A DNA stretch of 34,211 nt from Kiritimatiellales bacterium (GTDB lineage: Bacteria; Verrucomicrobiota; Kiritimatiellia; Kiritimatiellales; Tichowtungiaceae). A program made the translations under genes and the position numbers. Numbering within the stretch: position 1 is the first letter of the stretch; the number at the start of each line of letters is the position of its first letter. The stretch spans positions 1 to 34,211 of the forward strand of contig JBBADV010000024.1 of NCBI GenBank assembly GCA_041656295.1, read 5' to 3'. The notes beneath the pieces are model-generated. The model searched no databases, was not told the DNA's origin, and saw nothing but the letters and a program-made list of their open reading frames with translations. Of this stretch, positions 15,187 to 23,960 are shown piece after piece.

Positions 15187-16593
15187 ATGAAAAACAAACA
15201 ACTGACATTTGCATTATATTTCGGCAACCGCGGCTTTTTCCCTGAATCGCTGATTGCCGTCGCGCGCAACGAAATGGATGCCGTCGTTAAAAACCTGGGC
15301 TACGGCACACTGCTGATGGATGCCGCGCTGACGCGGTTCGGCGCGGTGGACGGTACGCCGGACGGATTGAAGTATGCGCAGTTTTTGAAAGAGAATCACG
15401 GGAAGTACGACGGCATAATTCTGTGTCTGCCGAATTTCGGCGATGAAAACGGTGCGATTGCCGCGCTCGAAGAGTGCGGTGTGCCGATTATGATTCAGGC
15501 CTATCCGGATGAATTTGACAAGATGAGTTTCGCGGAACGGCGCGATTCATTCTGCGGAAAATTTTCAATTATGGATGTTTTCTGCCAGTACGGACTGCCG
15601 TTCACAACGTTTCAACCGCATACAGTGGCACCGTCCACCGCAACATTCGAACAGCATGTGCATCAGTTTGCGGCAGTCTGCCGGATTGTAAACCGGATGA
15701 AAAAAATGATTGTCGGCGCGATCGGCGCGCGGACCACCGCGTTTAAAACGGTCCGCTTTGATGAACTCACATTGCAGCAGTATGGAATCACCACCGAAGC
15801 GCTTGATTTATCGGAAGTATTCATGCGAATCCGCGATGTGAAAACATCCGGTGAACCGTTTAAAGCAAAAACGGAACGGTTGAAAAATTACACTAACTGG
15901 AACGGTGTTCCGCCGGAAAAATTTGAAATGCTGGCAAAGCTCGGTGTGGTGATTGACGATATCATTGAAGAGTATCGTATGGACTGTATGGCGCTGCGCT
16001 GCTGGATTGAAATTGAAAAAGAGATCGGTGTGTCGCCCTGCGTTCTGCTCAGTGAACTGAACGATCGCGGTGTTGTATCGGCGTGTGAACTGGATGTGTG
16101 CAATGCGGTTCCGATGTTTGCGCTGAATCTTGCATCGCAAACGCCGGCGACCTGTCTGGACTGGAATAATAATTACGGCGACGATCCGGATAAATGCATT
16201 CTTTTCCACTGCGGCCCGGTTCCGCAAAGCATGATGACAGCAAAGGGTGATGTGATTGACCATCCAATGTTTGCAAAATCGTTCGGCGCCGGTTGCGGCT
16301 GGGGCTGCAATGTCGGACGAATCAAACCGTCCCCGTTCACGTACGCCAGCGCAAAAACAACTGGAGGAAAACTCTGGTGCTATCTCGGCGAGGGCGAGTT
16401 CACCGCCGATCCGATTCCCGAAGAATTTTTCGGCTGCGGCGGTGTGGCAAAAATTAATAACCTGCAGAATATTCTGGAATATATTGGGCATGCGGGCTAT
16501 CGCCATCACGTCGGCGTCACCGCCGGAAATGTTGCGGTTCCAGTGCGTGAAGCGTTCACGCGCTATCTCGGTTACGAACTGAAAACATTATGA
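15187..16593 (+). CDS. L-fucose/L-arabinose isomerase-like sugar isomerase
   Basis: This 468-residue protein starts at ATG 15187, which follows GGAGGA at proper spacing; a GTG at 15181 is the alternative. The C-terminal half matches the FucI/AraA fold: VVSACELDVCNAV with E301, CLDWNNNYGDD with D325, and LFHCGPVPQSM with H341. The 24-residue spacing E301-D325 equals that of the metal ligands E337 and D361 I recall for E. coli FucI. FGAGCGWGCNVG and VGVTAGNVAVPVREAF resemble the C-terminal domain. The protein is shorter than FucI (about 590 residues) and closer to the 'L-fucose isomerase family' paralogues of unknown specificity. In the operon it would convert an aldose to the ketose used by the next-encoded kinase. 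Confidence 0.85.
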   Translation: MKNKQLTFALYFGNRGFFPESLIAVARNEMDAVVKNLGYGTLLMDAALTRFGAVDGTPDGLKYAQFLKENHGKYDGIILCLPNFGDENGAIAALEECGVPIMIQAYPDEFDKMSFAERRDSFCGKFSIMDVFCQYGLPFTTFQPHTVAPSTATFEQHVHQFAAVCRIVNRMKKMIVGAIGARTTAFKTVRFDELTLQQYGITTEALDLSEVFMRIRDVKTSGEPFKAKTERLKNYTNWNGVPPEKFEMLAKLGVVIDDIIEEYRMDCMALRCWIEIEKEIGVSPCVLLSELNDRGVVSACELDVCNAVPMFALNLASQTPATCLDWNNNYGDDPDKCILFHCGPVPQSMMTAKGDVIDHPMFAKSFGAGCGWGCNVGRIKPSPFTYASAKTTGGKLWCYLGEGEFTADPIPEEFFGCGGVAKINNLQNILEYIGHAGYRHHVGVTAGNVAVPVREAFTRYLGYELKTL

Positions 16594-18068
16594 GTCTGCT
16601 GGGAATAGACCTCGGAACCACCGGCTGTAAAGCCGGTGTGTTTGCGCGGAACGGCGATTGCATTGCACAGGCATACCGTGAATACGATATGCTGCATCCG
16701 CAGCCGGGCTGGTCGGAGCTCGACAGCCGGCTGGTCTGGTCGAAAACCCGTGAAGTGATTGCTGAAGTTGCGGCGCCGGCAAAACATGATCCAATTACAG
16801 CGTTGTCCGTCAGCGCATTCGGTGAAGCATTTGTGCCGGTTTCAAAAAACCGCGAGCTGTTAGATAACAGCATTCTTTGCGTTGATGACCGTGGTGTGGA
16901 ACACGTTAAGCGAATGGTGGCAGCGTTCGGCCGCGAAGCGTTGTACCGGATTAACCCGAATCTGCTCGGCCCGAACTATTCAATGCCGAAACTGCTCTGG
17001 CTGCGTGAAAACCGGCCGGAAATTTTTCAAAACGCCGATTATTTTTTACTGTGGTCAGATCTGACAGCATTTCTGCTCGGCTGCGATCCTGTCACCAATA
17101 ACTCGCACGCCAACCGCACGCTGCTGTTTGATTTAAAGAAAAACGACTGGTCGGATGTACTGCTCAAATGGAGCGGTATTCCGCGTGAAAAACTCGGACG
17201 TGTTGTTTCCGGCGGCGACATCATCGGGACGGTGTCGGATGCAATGGCGGAAAAACTGGGATTGCCGAAAGGCGTTCAGGTTGTCGCCGGTGGGCACGAT
17301 CAATGCTGCAACGCACTCGGCTGCGGCGCGGTATCCGCCGGCAAAGCAGTCTACGGGCTCGGTTCGTTCGACTGCATCACCCCGGTCTATTCAAAACCGT
17401 CCGGCACACTGGAAATGCTGCGTGAAAATCTGAATATTGAACATCATGTTCTTCCGGGATTGTATGTGTCGTTTCTGTACAATCAGTCCGGACTGCTGGT
17501 GAAATGGTTTCGCGATACATTTGCATCCGGTGCCGGTTCTTATGAACAGTTGGATTCGGAAATGCCGGTGCCACCGACCCGGTTGCTGGTTCTGCCGCAT
17601 TTTGACACACCGCCGCATCATTCTCCGGACACCGCCGGTGTGATCGCCGGCTTGCGAACGGATACAAAACGCGGTGAAATTTTGAAAGCGATTATTGAGG
17701 GCGCCACATGTTATTTCGTCGAAGGGATTCAGTCGCTGCATACACTGGGCATAGATACCGCTGCATTCATTGCGTCCGGCGGCGGCGCGCGGTCTGATGC
17801 CGGACTGCAAATCCGCGCTGATATTTTCGGCATCCCGATCATCCGTCCGCGCATCACCGAAGCCGGACTGCTCGGTGCGGCGATACTTGCCGGAATTTCA
17901 ACCGGTGTCTTTGCTTCCGCCGGCGAGGCGGTGGAACTGTTTGTGCATGAAGAACGCATGTTTGAACCGGATGCCGCGCGCCATGAATTTTACCGGCAGA
18001 AAGTTCAACTGTACCGGCAGCTTTATTCGGCAAACAGAGCGCTTTTAGGTGGATTGCAGGCTTTATGA
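16590..18068 (+). CDS. FGGY-family carbohydrate kinase
   Basis: This 492-residue protein overlaps the isomerase stop by 4 bp (ATGA), implying translational coupling. The N-terminal ATPase domain begins LLGIDLGTTGCKAGVFARNG, followed by HPQPGWSELD. The central part has GGHDQCCNALGCG with catalytic Asp237. The C-terminal domain has the ASGGGARSDAGLQIRADIFG and ITEAGLLGAAILAG motifs. The family phosphorylates ketoses or polyols (xylulokinase, fuculokinase, rhamnulokinase, glycerol kinase). Overall appearance is nearest to xylulokinase-like members of undefined specificity. Lying between an isomerase and an aldolase-containing operon, its product is probably a ketose 1-phosphate (inference). Confidence 0.94.
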   Translation: MSLLGIDLGTTGCKAGVFARNGDCIAQAYREYDMLHPQPGWSELDSRLVWSKTREVIAEVAAPAKHDPITALSVSAFGEAFVPVSKNRELLDNSILCVDDRGVEHVKRMVAAFGREALYRINPNLLGPNYSMPKLLWLRENRPEIFQNADYFLLWSDLTAFLLGCDPVTNNSHANRTLLFDLKKNDWSDVLLKWSGIPREKLGRVVSGGDIIGTVSDAMAEKLGLPKGVQVVAGGHDQCCNALGCGAVSAGKAVYGLGSFDCITPVYSKPSGTLEMLRENLNIEHHVLPGLYVSFLYNQSGLLVKWFRDTFASGAGSYEQLDSEMPVPPTRLLVLPHFDTPPHHSPDTAGVIAGLRTDTKRGEILKAIIEGATCYFVEGIQSLHTLGIDTAAFIASGGGARSDAGLQIRADIFGIPIIRPRITEAGLLGAAILAGISTGVFASAGEAVELFVHEERMFEPDAARHEFYRQKVQLYRQLYSANRALLGGLQAL

Positions 18069-19219
18069 AAACATTTCTCGGTGTTGGGTTCGGTCCGATT
18101 CAAACCGGTATTTTTCTTTCCGGCGCGTTTCGCGGCGGCTTTGACCGTTTAGTCATTGCGGATGTCGACGCCGCGCTGATTTCCGCCGTGCGTGAAAACG
18201 GCGGTGCAATTCAAATTAACACTGCTTCGAACACCGCCGTAACAACGGAAACAATTTCCGGAATTGAAATTTATAATCCGTCCATTCCGGCAGACCGCGA
18301 AAAATTAATCAGCGTCGCGGCAGATGCGGATGAAATTGCAACAGCGCTGCCGGGCGTTGCGTTTTTCAAAACTCTGGATTGGATGCGGGCGGGTTTTCAA
18401 ATGCAGCCCGGCCGCCGGCGGTTTGTTTATACAGCAGAAAACCATAATCATGCGGCGGAAGAACTGGAGCAGATCACCGGAACATTTTCGGATACATTTT
18501 TTCTGAACACCGTGGTCGGAAAAATGAGTTGCGTTTTTCCGGCGGACGAATGCCGGCGCCGGAAAATTCCGGCGCTTACACCGCAGGCCGATCGCGGGCA
18601 TCTGGTTGAGGAATTTAATAAAATTCTGATTCAATTCTGTCCCGGAATTGAACAGCGGAGCATTCAGGGCCTGATTGATAAGCCCGATCTGTTTCCATTT
18701 GAAGAAGCCAAACTTTACGGTCACAACGCGGTGCATTTCTGGATTGGGTTGCACGCCCAGCGCGCCGGAAACCAGTTCATGCACGAAGTTGCCGGCAATG
18801 CTGAAATTCTAATTCCGGCGCGGCGCGCATTCATTGAAGAATCCGGTGCGGCGTTATGCAGAAAATATTCCGGCGTGGATGAACTGTTTACGCCGGACGG
18901 GTTTTCAGCGTACGCCGATGATCTTCTCTCCCGCATGGTGAATCCGTCTCTGACGGACCGGGTTGACCGCGTCTGCCGCGATATGGAACGCAAACTGGGC
19001 TGGAATGACCGCGTGATCGGAACGATACGGCTTGTGTTAAATCAGGGGATTTCACCGGTGTTATTTGCTGAAGGCGCGGCTATCGCGGTGGAGGAACTTT
19101 TCGGCCGCGATGTGAACAAAATTCACGCCGGCGTTGAAACCATCTGGGAAAGCTGGAATGATGAGGCTGAAGCAGTGTGGCGCGAAATCCGTTTGCCGCT
19201 GGAAAGGATGTTAAAATGA
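18065..19219 (+). CDS. Mannitol-dehydrogenase-family NAD(P) oxidoreductase
   Basis: This 384-residue protein overlaps the kinase stop by 4 bp. The N-terminus FLGVGFGPIQTGIF is the dinucleotide-binding glycine motif. The catalytic KxxxxNxxH pattern of polyol-specific long-chain dehydrogenases is seen as K216, N221 and H224 in EEAKLYGHNAVHFW. The family includes mannitol-1-phosphate 5-dehydrogenase, tagaturonate and fructuronate reductases and arabinitol dehydrogenase. At 384 residues it is in the MtlD size class. In this operon it may interconvert the phosphorylated or free ketose with a sugar alcohol, either admitting a polyol into the pathway or acting as a redox outlet. The precise substrate cannot be read. 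Confidence 0.88.
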   Translation: MKTFLGVGFGPIQTGIFLSGAFRGGFDRLVIADVDAALISAVRENGGAIQINTASNTAVTTETISGIEIYNPSIPADREKLISVAADADEIATALPGVAFFKTLDWMRAGFQMQPGRRRFVYTAENHNHAAEELEQITGTFSDTFFLNTVVGKMSCVFPADECRRRKIPALTPQADRGHLVEEFNKILIQFCPGIEQRSIQGLIDKPDLFPFEEAKLYGHNAVHFWIGLHAQRAGNQFMHEVAGNAEILIPARRAFIEESGAALCRKYSGVDELFTPDGFSAYADDLLSRMVNPSLTDRVDRVCRDMERKLGWNDRVIGTIRLVLNQGISPVLFAEGAAIAVEELFGRDVNKIHAGVETIWESWNDEAEAVWREIRLPLERMLK

Positions 19220-20271
19220 AACCGTATGAAAAGACAGAAGCGGAGCTGTTTCCGTATATCGGAACAATGAAGCAGCTGGCCGGAATCAGAACATCGGTGC
19301 TGGATGACGGACGCGGGCGCGGCATCCGGATCGCCGAAGTGAACAATGGCAGCGGATTACGTTTTACAGTTCTGCTTGATCGCGGAATGGATATCGGTGA
19401 AGCGTCATACAACGGAATTCCGGTGGCGTATCAGTCGCCGGTCGGTGCCGTTCATCCGGCGTATTATAATGCGGACGGCGCAAACTGGCTGCGCAGTTTC
19501 GGTGGCGGACTTTTAACGGGCTGCGGTTTACAGAACGTCGGAACGCCAAGTAAAGGCGAGGGGCTGCACGGACGGCTTTCTAATATTCCGGCGGAAAACA
19601 TTTCAATCCGGCAGGAATGGAAAAATGGACGGTATGAGCTGAGCGTTGCCGGTATTGTAAAAGAAGTCGGTTTTTTCGGTGAAAATCTTGAACTCCGCCG
19701 AACAATTTCAACGATGTTCGGTGATAATACAATTACAATTGCTGACGACGTTGTAAACTGCGGTGTCCGTCCGTCTCCGTTAATGCTGTTGTATCACATC
19801 AACGCCGGATTTCCGTTGCTCGATGAACATGCGGTTCTCGCAGGAAATGTAAAGTCAACCGTATCACGCACCGAAAATGCTGCCGCCGGTATCGGTGAAT
19901 GGAATCGCTGTCAGCCGCCGGCAAAAGGATATGTTGAGCAGTGTTTTTTTCATGATGTTGAGCCTGATGCTGATGGAATGGCGCGAATGACACTGAAAAA
20001 TCCGCGCACCGGAATTTCAATGACCGTGGCATACCGGAAAAACGAACTGCCGTATTTCACACAGTGGAAAATGATGGGACAGCAGGAATACGTTATGGGA
20101 CTTGAACCGGCTAACTGTCATCCAGACGGACAGGTTGCGGAGCGGAAAAACAGGACGTTGAAAACAATTCTGCCGGGTAACAAAACGAGATTTACAGTGT
20201 TAATTAATTTTCGAACCATCCCAATGCTGAGTGAGCCGCTCCCAGTCTTCACCTGTGGGGCGATTCGCTAG
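19216..20271 (+). CDS. DUF4432 family protein, aldose 1-epimerase-like
   Basis: This 351-residue protein starts at ATG 19216, overlapping the preceding stop by 4 bp; a longer open frame from 19177 lies inside the upstream gene. Markers of the DUF4432 branch of the galactose mutarotase superfamily are FTVLLDRGMDIGEASYNGIP, TGCGLQNVGTP, GLHGRLSN, LLYHINAGFPLLDE and YVMGLEPANCHPDG. The His and Glu in these motifs sit where galM has its catalytic pair. It probably catalyses mutarotation or another epimerisation of the operon's sugar. It is the last gene; a hairpin at 20317-20336 follows in the convergent gap before the rdgC-like gene. Confidence 0.9.
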   Translation: MKPYEKTEAELFPYIGTMKQLAGIRTSVLDDGRGRGIRIAEVNNGSGLRFTVLLDRGMDIGEASYNGIPVAYQSPVGAVHPAYYNADGANWLRSFGGGLLTGCGLQNVGTPSKGEGLHGRLSNIPAENISIRQEWKNGRYELSVAGIVKEVGFFGENLELRRTISTMFGDNTITIADDVVNCGVRPSPLMLLYHINAGFPLLDEHAVLAGNVKSTVSRTENAAAGIGEWNRCQPPAKGYVEQCFFHDVEPDADGMARMTLKNPRTGISMTVAYRKNELPYFTQWKMMGQQEYVMGLEPANCHPDGQVAERKNRTLKTILPGNKTRFTVLINFRTIPMLSEPLPVFTCGAIR

Positions 20272-20316
20272 GTCATGTTAACACAATTACATTTATCGAA
20301 CTCTGGCGCAGAATAC

Positions 20317-20336
20317 CCCCGTGGCTTGTCGCGGGG
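20317..20336. repeat. Hairpin (CCCCGTGG-CTTG-TCGCGGGG) after the sugar operon
   Basis: CCCCGTGG (20317-20324) pairs with TCGCGGGG (20329-20336) over eight positions, two of them G-U, around CTTG. It lies in the 99-bp gap between convergent genes. No T-tract follows, so it is not a classical rho-independent terminator. Its CCCCG..GGCTTG..CGGGG form resembles palindromic repeats scattered through many environmental genomes. Confidence 0.5.
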
Positions 20337-20370
20337 AGGTTCACTTGTGCCATCAGTGTGTTTCGTGGTT

Positions 20371-21468
20371 TCACTCATCCAGTTTTCGCGCCGGACGGGA
20401 GTTCATCCATTGGCGCATCTCTTTGTTAAGTGCTTTACACTTCCCGGTGTCAGCGCGAATTGTAGCAAATGTGCTGTAAAGTCCGAGAAATGCCTGCCGG
20501 AATGTATCGATCATTTCCATGCGCTCCTGAAAACGCCCGGCGGCGTCAATCGCTTCTGTTTTTGGCAGTTTCAATCCGCGAATAACAAATTGATCGGCGT
20601 CGAGCGTACAGGTCCAAAGTTCTTCGGCGCTGCGCGCGAGCGTGAGTTTGGCGCGCTTCAGTTTTTTACCGCTCAGCAGCGCGGCGCGTGTTTCGGCGCT
20701 GACCAGCGGTTCGCCCTTGCGGATGGCTGTTTCACCCTGCTCCTCCTGATCGAACAGCAGCGGCCCCTCAACCATCACGGAAAATTTTCCGGCGGTTGGC
20801 AGTTCAGCTCCGCCGGTTTGGGTTTCGGACATGAACCAGAGCCACATCAGAAATTCGCGTCCCGGCGCGGTGTCCGCCCACTGTTCGGCAGCGAAGCTCA
20901 AGCGCGTCCACTCTTCGGCGCGCAGTTTATTTTCATGCCATGCGGCTGATGCCGGTTCGACCGGAATCAGTTTTTCGCCGGTGGCGGAGCCGAAATTAAT
21001 CAGAAATGCATCGAGTTGTTTTTCGGACAGCGCCGAAGCGTACAGCATTTTATTTTTCGGATCGTAACAGAAGTCGATGCCTTTTAATTGCGGCGGCATT
21101 TCCGGAAGCAGGCGTTCGATCACCTGCTGTTTAATTTCACGTTTTGTTTCACGATTGAGATAGTCGCGGTGTTCAGCCTGCATCCGGATCATCTCTTCGA
21201 TGCGGCATTCAGCACGCAGCAGCGACGCCGGGATTTTGCGCTGCACCTGGCAGAGCGTTAAATGCAAATAACCGGAGTGCCATGCTGTGGTTGCGCTGAT
21301 TTCCCGATCAAGCAAATGACGCGGTCCGACCCAGCCGTGGATTTCGGCGTCGAGAATATTGTCGATAGAACCGAGTGCGTATTCGGCAAATTGTTCGTGA
21401 ATAGAATCTGCGAGCTGGCGCGGAACATAAAACATACGGAAACTAAGCGGGCCGTTTTCAAATGACAT
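20371..21468 (-). CDS. rdgC: RdgC-like recombination-associated protein
   Basis: This 365-residue protein starts at ATG 21468 with AAGGA upstream. The N-terminal region has FRMFYVPRQLADSI and GWVGPRHLLD. The core REIKQQVIERLLPEMPPQLK followed by DPKNKMLYASALSEKQLDAF matches the RdgC fold (compare LKDEVLHSLLPRAF...[22 protein letters not shown] in E. coli RdgC). The C-terminus, with ARKLDE, is longer than in E. coli (303 residues). RdgC forms a ring around double-stranded DNA and limits RecA filament formation. RdgC is best known from Beta- and Gammaproteobacteria, so a divergent homologue here is noteworthy. It is the last gene of the minus-strand block that begins with dinB. Confidence 0.78.
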   Translation of the reverse strand: MSFENGPLSFRMFYVPRQLADSIHEQFAEYALGSIDNILDAEIHGWVGPRHLLDREISATTAWHSGYLHLTLCQVQRKIPASLLRAECRIEEMIRMQAEHRDYLNRETKREIKQQVIERLLPEMPPQLKGIDFCYDPKNKMLYASALSEKQLDAFLINFGSATGEKLIPVEPASAAWHENKLRAEEWTRLSFAAEQWADTAPGREFLMWLWFMSETQTGGAELPTAGKFSVMVEGPLLFDQEEQGETAIRKGEPLVSAETRAALLSGKKLKRAKLTLARSAEELWTCTLDADQFVIRGLKLPKTEAIDAAGRFQERMEMIDTFRQAFLGLYSTFATIRADTGKCKALNKEMRQWMNSRPARKLDE

Positions 21469-21566
21469 GGGGAAAATCCTTTTCGTTTTTTAATAAGCGT
21501 GGAACATGGAGTCTGGGGCATGGGGTAAACAGGAAAATCAAATCTCCCCGCTTCCCCCATCATGGC

Positions 21567-21740
21567 TTAACAGTAATCGCTGAAGTCCGGAACACCGGCG
21601 ATGCTGCCTTCCCCGCTGGCGGGTGTATTTCCACAGCATACCGGAGCAGTCGCGCGGCATCCTGTTGTGCCGTATATTGTCAAGGTATAACCGGCACACA
21701 GCAGTGTGACCAAAACTGTCAGCAAGGTAATAATATTCAT
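21567..21740 (-). CDS. Small membrane or exported peptide (57 aa), unknown
   Basis: ATG at 21738-21740 opens a 57-codon frame ending at TAA. It has a hydrophobic N-terminus (MNIITLLTVLVTLLCAGYTL) and then a Cys- and Gly-rich tail (GCRATAPVCCGNTPAS...DFSDYC). It could be a signal-anchored small protein. It fits between pyk and the rdgC-like gene on the same strand. The ribosome binding site is weak (AGAAG), and nothing is recognised by family, so it remains tentative. Confidence 0.4.
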   Translation of the reverse strand: MNIITLLTVLVTLLCAGYTLTIYGTTGCRATAPVCCGNTPASGEGSIAGVPDFSDYC

Positions 21741-21774
21741 GCTTCTGTTATCTTTTTTCTACGGTGAAATAAAA

Positions 21775-23232
21775 TTAAAAAGTCCGCTGCCGATTCTCTG
21801 TTTTGTCAAATTCAATTTCGGAAAGGAGAACTTCCGGCGTGTCAATCTGCATGAAGTTGGTGTGACAGCTGTAGATCTGTCCGCCACCCATGAAGACGAT
21901 GAGATCCTGCAAACCGATTTTTTTCTCATCGAGCAGTTTTTGCAGAGAAACCTGCACGAGAGCATCCATCGTTGCCGGAACTTTTACGTATGTGGCATAA
22001 ACGCCGTAGCTGAGCGACAGCCGGCGGATCGTGTGTGCGTCTTCCGATAAAGCGAGAATCGGTTTGCGTCCGCGATAGGCGGAACAGAGCCGTGCAGTTA
22101 CGCCGGTCTTGGTGCTGGTGATGATGGCTTTCACCGGCAGGTACGCCGCGCACTCCACCGCTGATTTTGCAATGTGGTTGCGCGTGCGGTGATATTCGCC
22201 CTGATCAAACACCGGCAGCGAATCAACCAGCGTTTCTTTGGTTTTTTCCACCGCGACTGCAATCTCCGCCATCATGTGCACCGCTTCCAGCGGGAAGTTT
22301 CCAATCGCAGTTTCTCCACTAAGCATGACGGCATCAGTGCCGTCATAAATTGCATTTGCCACGTCACTCACTTCTGCACGCGTCGGCCGCGGATTTTCAA
22401 TCATCGTATGCAGCATTTGCGTAGCGGTAATCACCGGTTTGCGCCGGCGGATACAGGTTTGAATCATCTCCTTCTGAACACCGGGAACTTCCGCTGCCGG
22501 AAGTTCAATGCCAAGGTCGCCGCGCGCGACCATTACGCCATACGCCACATCGAGAATGGATTCCAGATTTTTAACACCTTCATGGTTTTCAATTTTAGCG
22601 ATGATCTGAATCGGACTGTTACGCAGATCAAGAATTGCCTGTACCGCTTCAACGTCATCGCGGTTACGGACAAAAGAGTGCGCAATAAAATCAATTTCGC
22701 CATTGTGTGTCGCCCAGTCAATAAACTGCGCATCGCGCTCCGTCAGCGCCGGCAGATACAGCTTCACGCCGGGGATATTCACGCTCTTTTTATTTTTTAT
22801 TTCCCCGTCGTTTAGCACAGTGCATTGCAGCGTTGCTCCGTCAGAAGCACCTACACGCAATTCAAGCGCACCATCATCAACCAGAAGACAGCTGCCGGCC
22901 GGCACATGCTTAGCGAGTTCATCATAACTGACCTGAAATCCGCCGGGCGGCGTATGCGTTCCGCTGACTCCTATAACATCGCCGGTTGTCACTTGCAGCG
23001 TTTCGGGCATATTGCATGTGCGCACCTCCGGGCCTTTTGTATCGAGCAGGATACCGACACGATCTGAAACGCCGCGAATCGCCTGCACCATTTTTTCCGC
23101 CGCCGCAATGTCCATGTGCGCCGTATTCATGCGCACTACATTCATACCCGCTGCAATCATTTTTTCAATAAATTCCCGGTCGCAGCGATTGTTACTCAGC
23201 GTACAGATAATTTTCGTCTGCCGATTCTGCAT
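21775..23232 (-). CDS. pyk: Pyruvate kinase
   Basis: This 485-residue protein starts at ATG 23232 with AAAGGA 5 bp upstream. Canonical motifs run in order: TKIICTLSNN, GMNVVRMNTAHMD, ILLDTKGPEVRT, DFIAHSFVRNRDDV, IIAKIENHEGVKNL (the active-site Lys signature), GVMVARGDLGIELP, ITATQMLHTMIENPRPTRAEVSDVANA and GTDAVMLSGETAIG, then a C-terminal allosteric domain. It converts phosphoenolpyruvate and ADP to pyruvate and ATP in glycolysis. The usual first-motif RT(K)I reads QTKI. Length is normal for bacterial enzymes. The 89-bp gap to the upstream YiiX-like gene suggests either readthrough or its own promoter. Confidence 0.98.
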   Translation of the reverse strand: MQNRQTKIICTLSNNRCDREFIEKMIAAGMNVVRMNTAHMDIAAAEKMVQAIRGVSDRVGILLDTKGPEVRTCNMPETLQVTTGDVIGVSGTHTPPGGFQVSYDELAKHVPAGSCLLVDDGALELRVGASDGATLQCTVLNDGEIKNKKSVNIPGVKLYLPALTERDAQFIDWATHNGEIDFIAHSFVRNRDDVEAVQAILDLRNSPIQIIAKIENHEGVKNLESILDVAYGVMVARGDLGIELPAAEVPGVQKEMIQTCIRRRKPVITATQMLHTMIENPRPTRAEVSDVANAIYDGTDAVMLSGETAIGNFPLEAVHMMAEIAVAVEKTKETLVDSLPVFDQGEYHRTRNHIAKSAVECAAYLPVKAIITSTKTGVTARLCSAYRGRKPILALSEDAHTIRRLSLSYGVYATYVKVPATMDALVQVSLQKLLDEKKIGLQDLIVFMGGGQIYSCHTNFMQIDTPEVLLSEIEFDKTENRQRTF

Positions 23233-23321
23233 ACAGTTCCTTTCAAACTCCTGCGTTTCGCAAAACGATTAAAGTAAAACAAAACGTCACCGAAAGAGAA
23301 GAACACAGTTGTGCTTTCTTG

Positions 23322-23960
23322 TCACGGCACCGTTGCGGCCCTGCTGTCATAGATTAAAAAAACCCAGTCTCCGGCGTAACAGTCATCGATGGCAATAATT
23401 TCATAGCCGGATACCGCAGTAGTCTTTATCATATTTGTTTTCAAGGCAAACGCAACGGCGTCTCTGATGAGTTCGGTACAATAATAACGTTCACCGGATG
23501 TAAGATCGAATTGCGCATCAAACAGTTTGCCGAGATTTTTGACTGCAAATACGGCAATTTGCTCGCGATCGGATTTTGCGGCATCCGTCACCCGGTATAT
23601 TGCCACATCATCATATGGATTGATGAAACTGTGCAGCGGTTCCTGATGGACAAATCCCGCACCGGTGCGATCGTCGGCGGACGCATGAATTACAAAAGCA
23701 GCATTCGTTTCAACCCGAATAATTCCGGCATGCGAAAACCGTTTTTCGCGCAGCGAGACATCCCGAAAATATCTGGACCACTGTCCAGTGCCGTTCCGGA
23801 ACACCAGATCGCCCGATTCTACCGGCGGCAGCCGGTGATCGTTTCCTTTCTGTTCTGCACAGAAACAGCACGATCTGCCATAAAACAACAGAACAAAAAA
23901 GTACAATAACACCGGCGGCAGCGCAGGTACTACTGATCTTTTTGAATGGTGACTTTCCAC
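23322..23960 (-). CDS. YiiX-like permuted papain-fold hydrolase (NlpC/P60 superfamily)
   Basis: The frame gives 212 residues from GTG 23960, which overlaps the end of the lipoprotein gene by 31 bp; no good ribosome binding site is seen, and GTG within VLLYFFV is an alternative. The hydrophobic N-terminus (PVLLYFFVLLFYGRSCCFCAEQ) looks like a signal peptide or anchor. The catalytic layout fits the YiiX/DUF830 circularly permuted papain family: SGDLVFRNG near residue 50, RFSHAGII with His77, and RYYCTELI with Cys161 and Glu163. Such enzymes are proposed amidases or peptidases acting on lipid- or peptidoglycan-linked substrates outside the cytoplasm. The overlap suggests cotranscription with the DUF4878 lipoprotein. 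Confidence 0.82.
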   Translation of the reverse strand: MESHHSKRSVVPALPPVLLYFFVLLFYGRSCCFCAEQKGNDHRLPPVESGDLVFRNGTGQWSRYFRDVSLREKRFSHAGIIRVETNAAFVIHASADDRTGAGFVHQEPLHSFINPYDDVAIYRVTDAAKSDREQIAVFAVKNLGKLFDAQFDLTSGERYYCTELIRDAVAFALKTNMIKTTAVSGYEIIAIDDCYAGDWVFLIYDSRAATVP

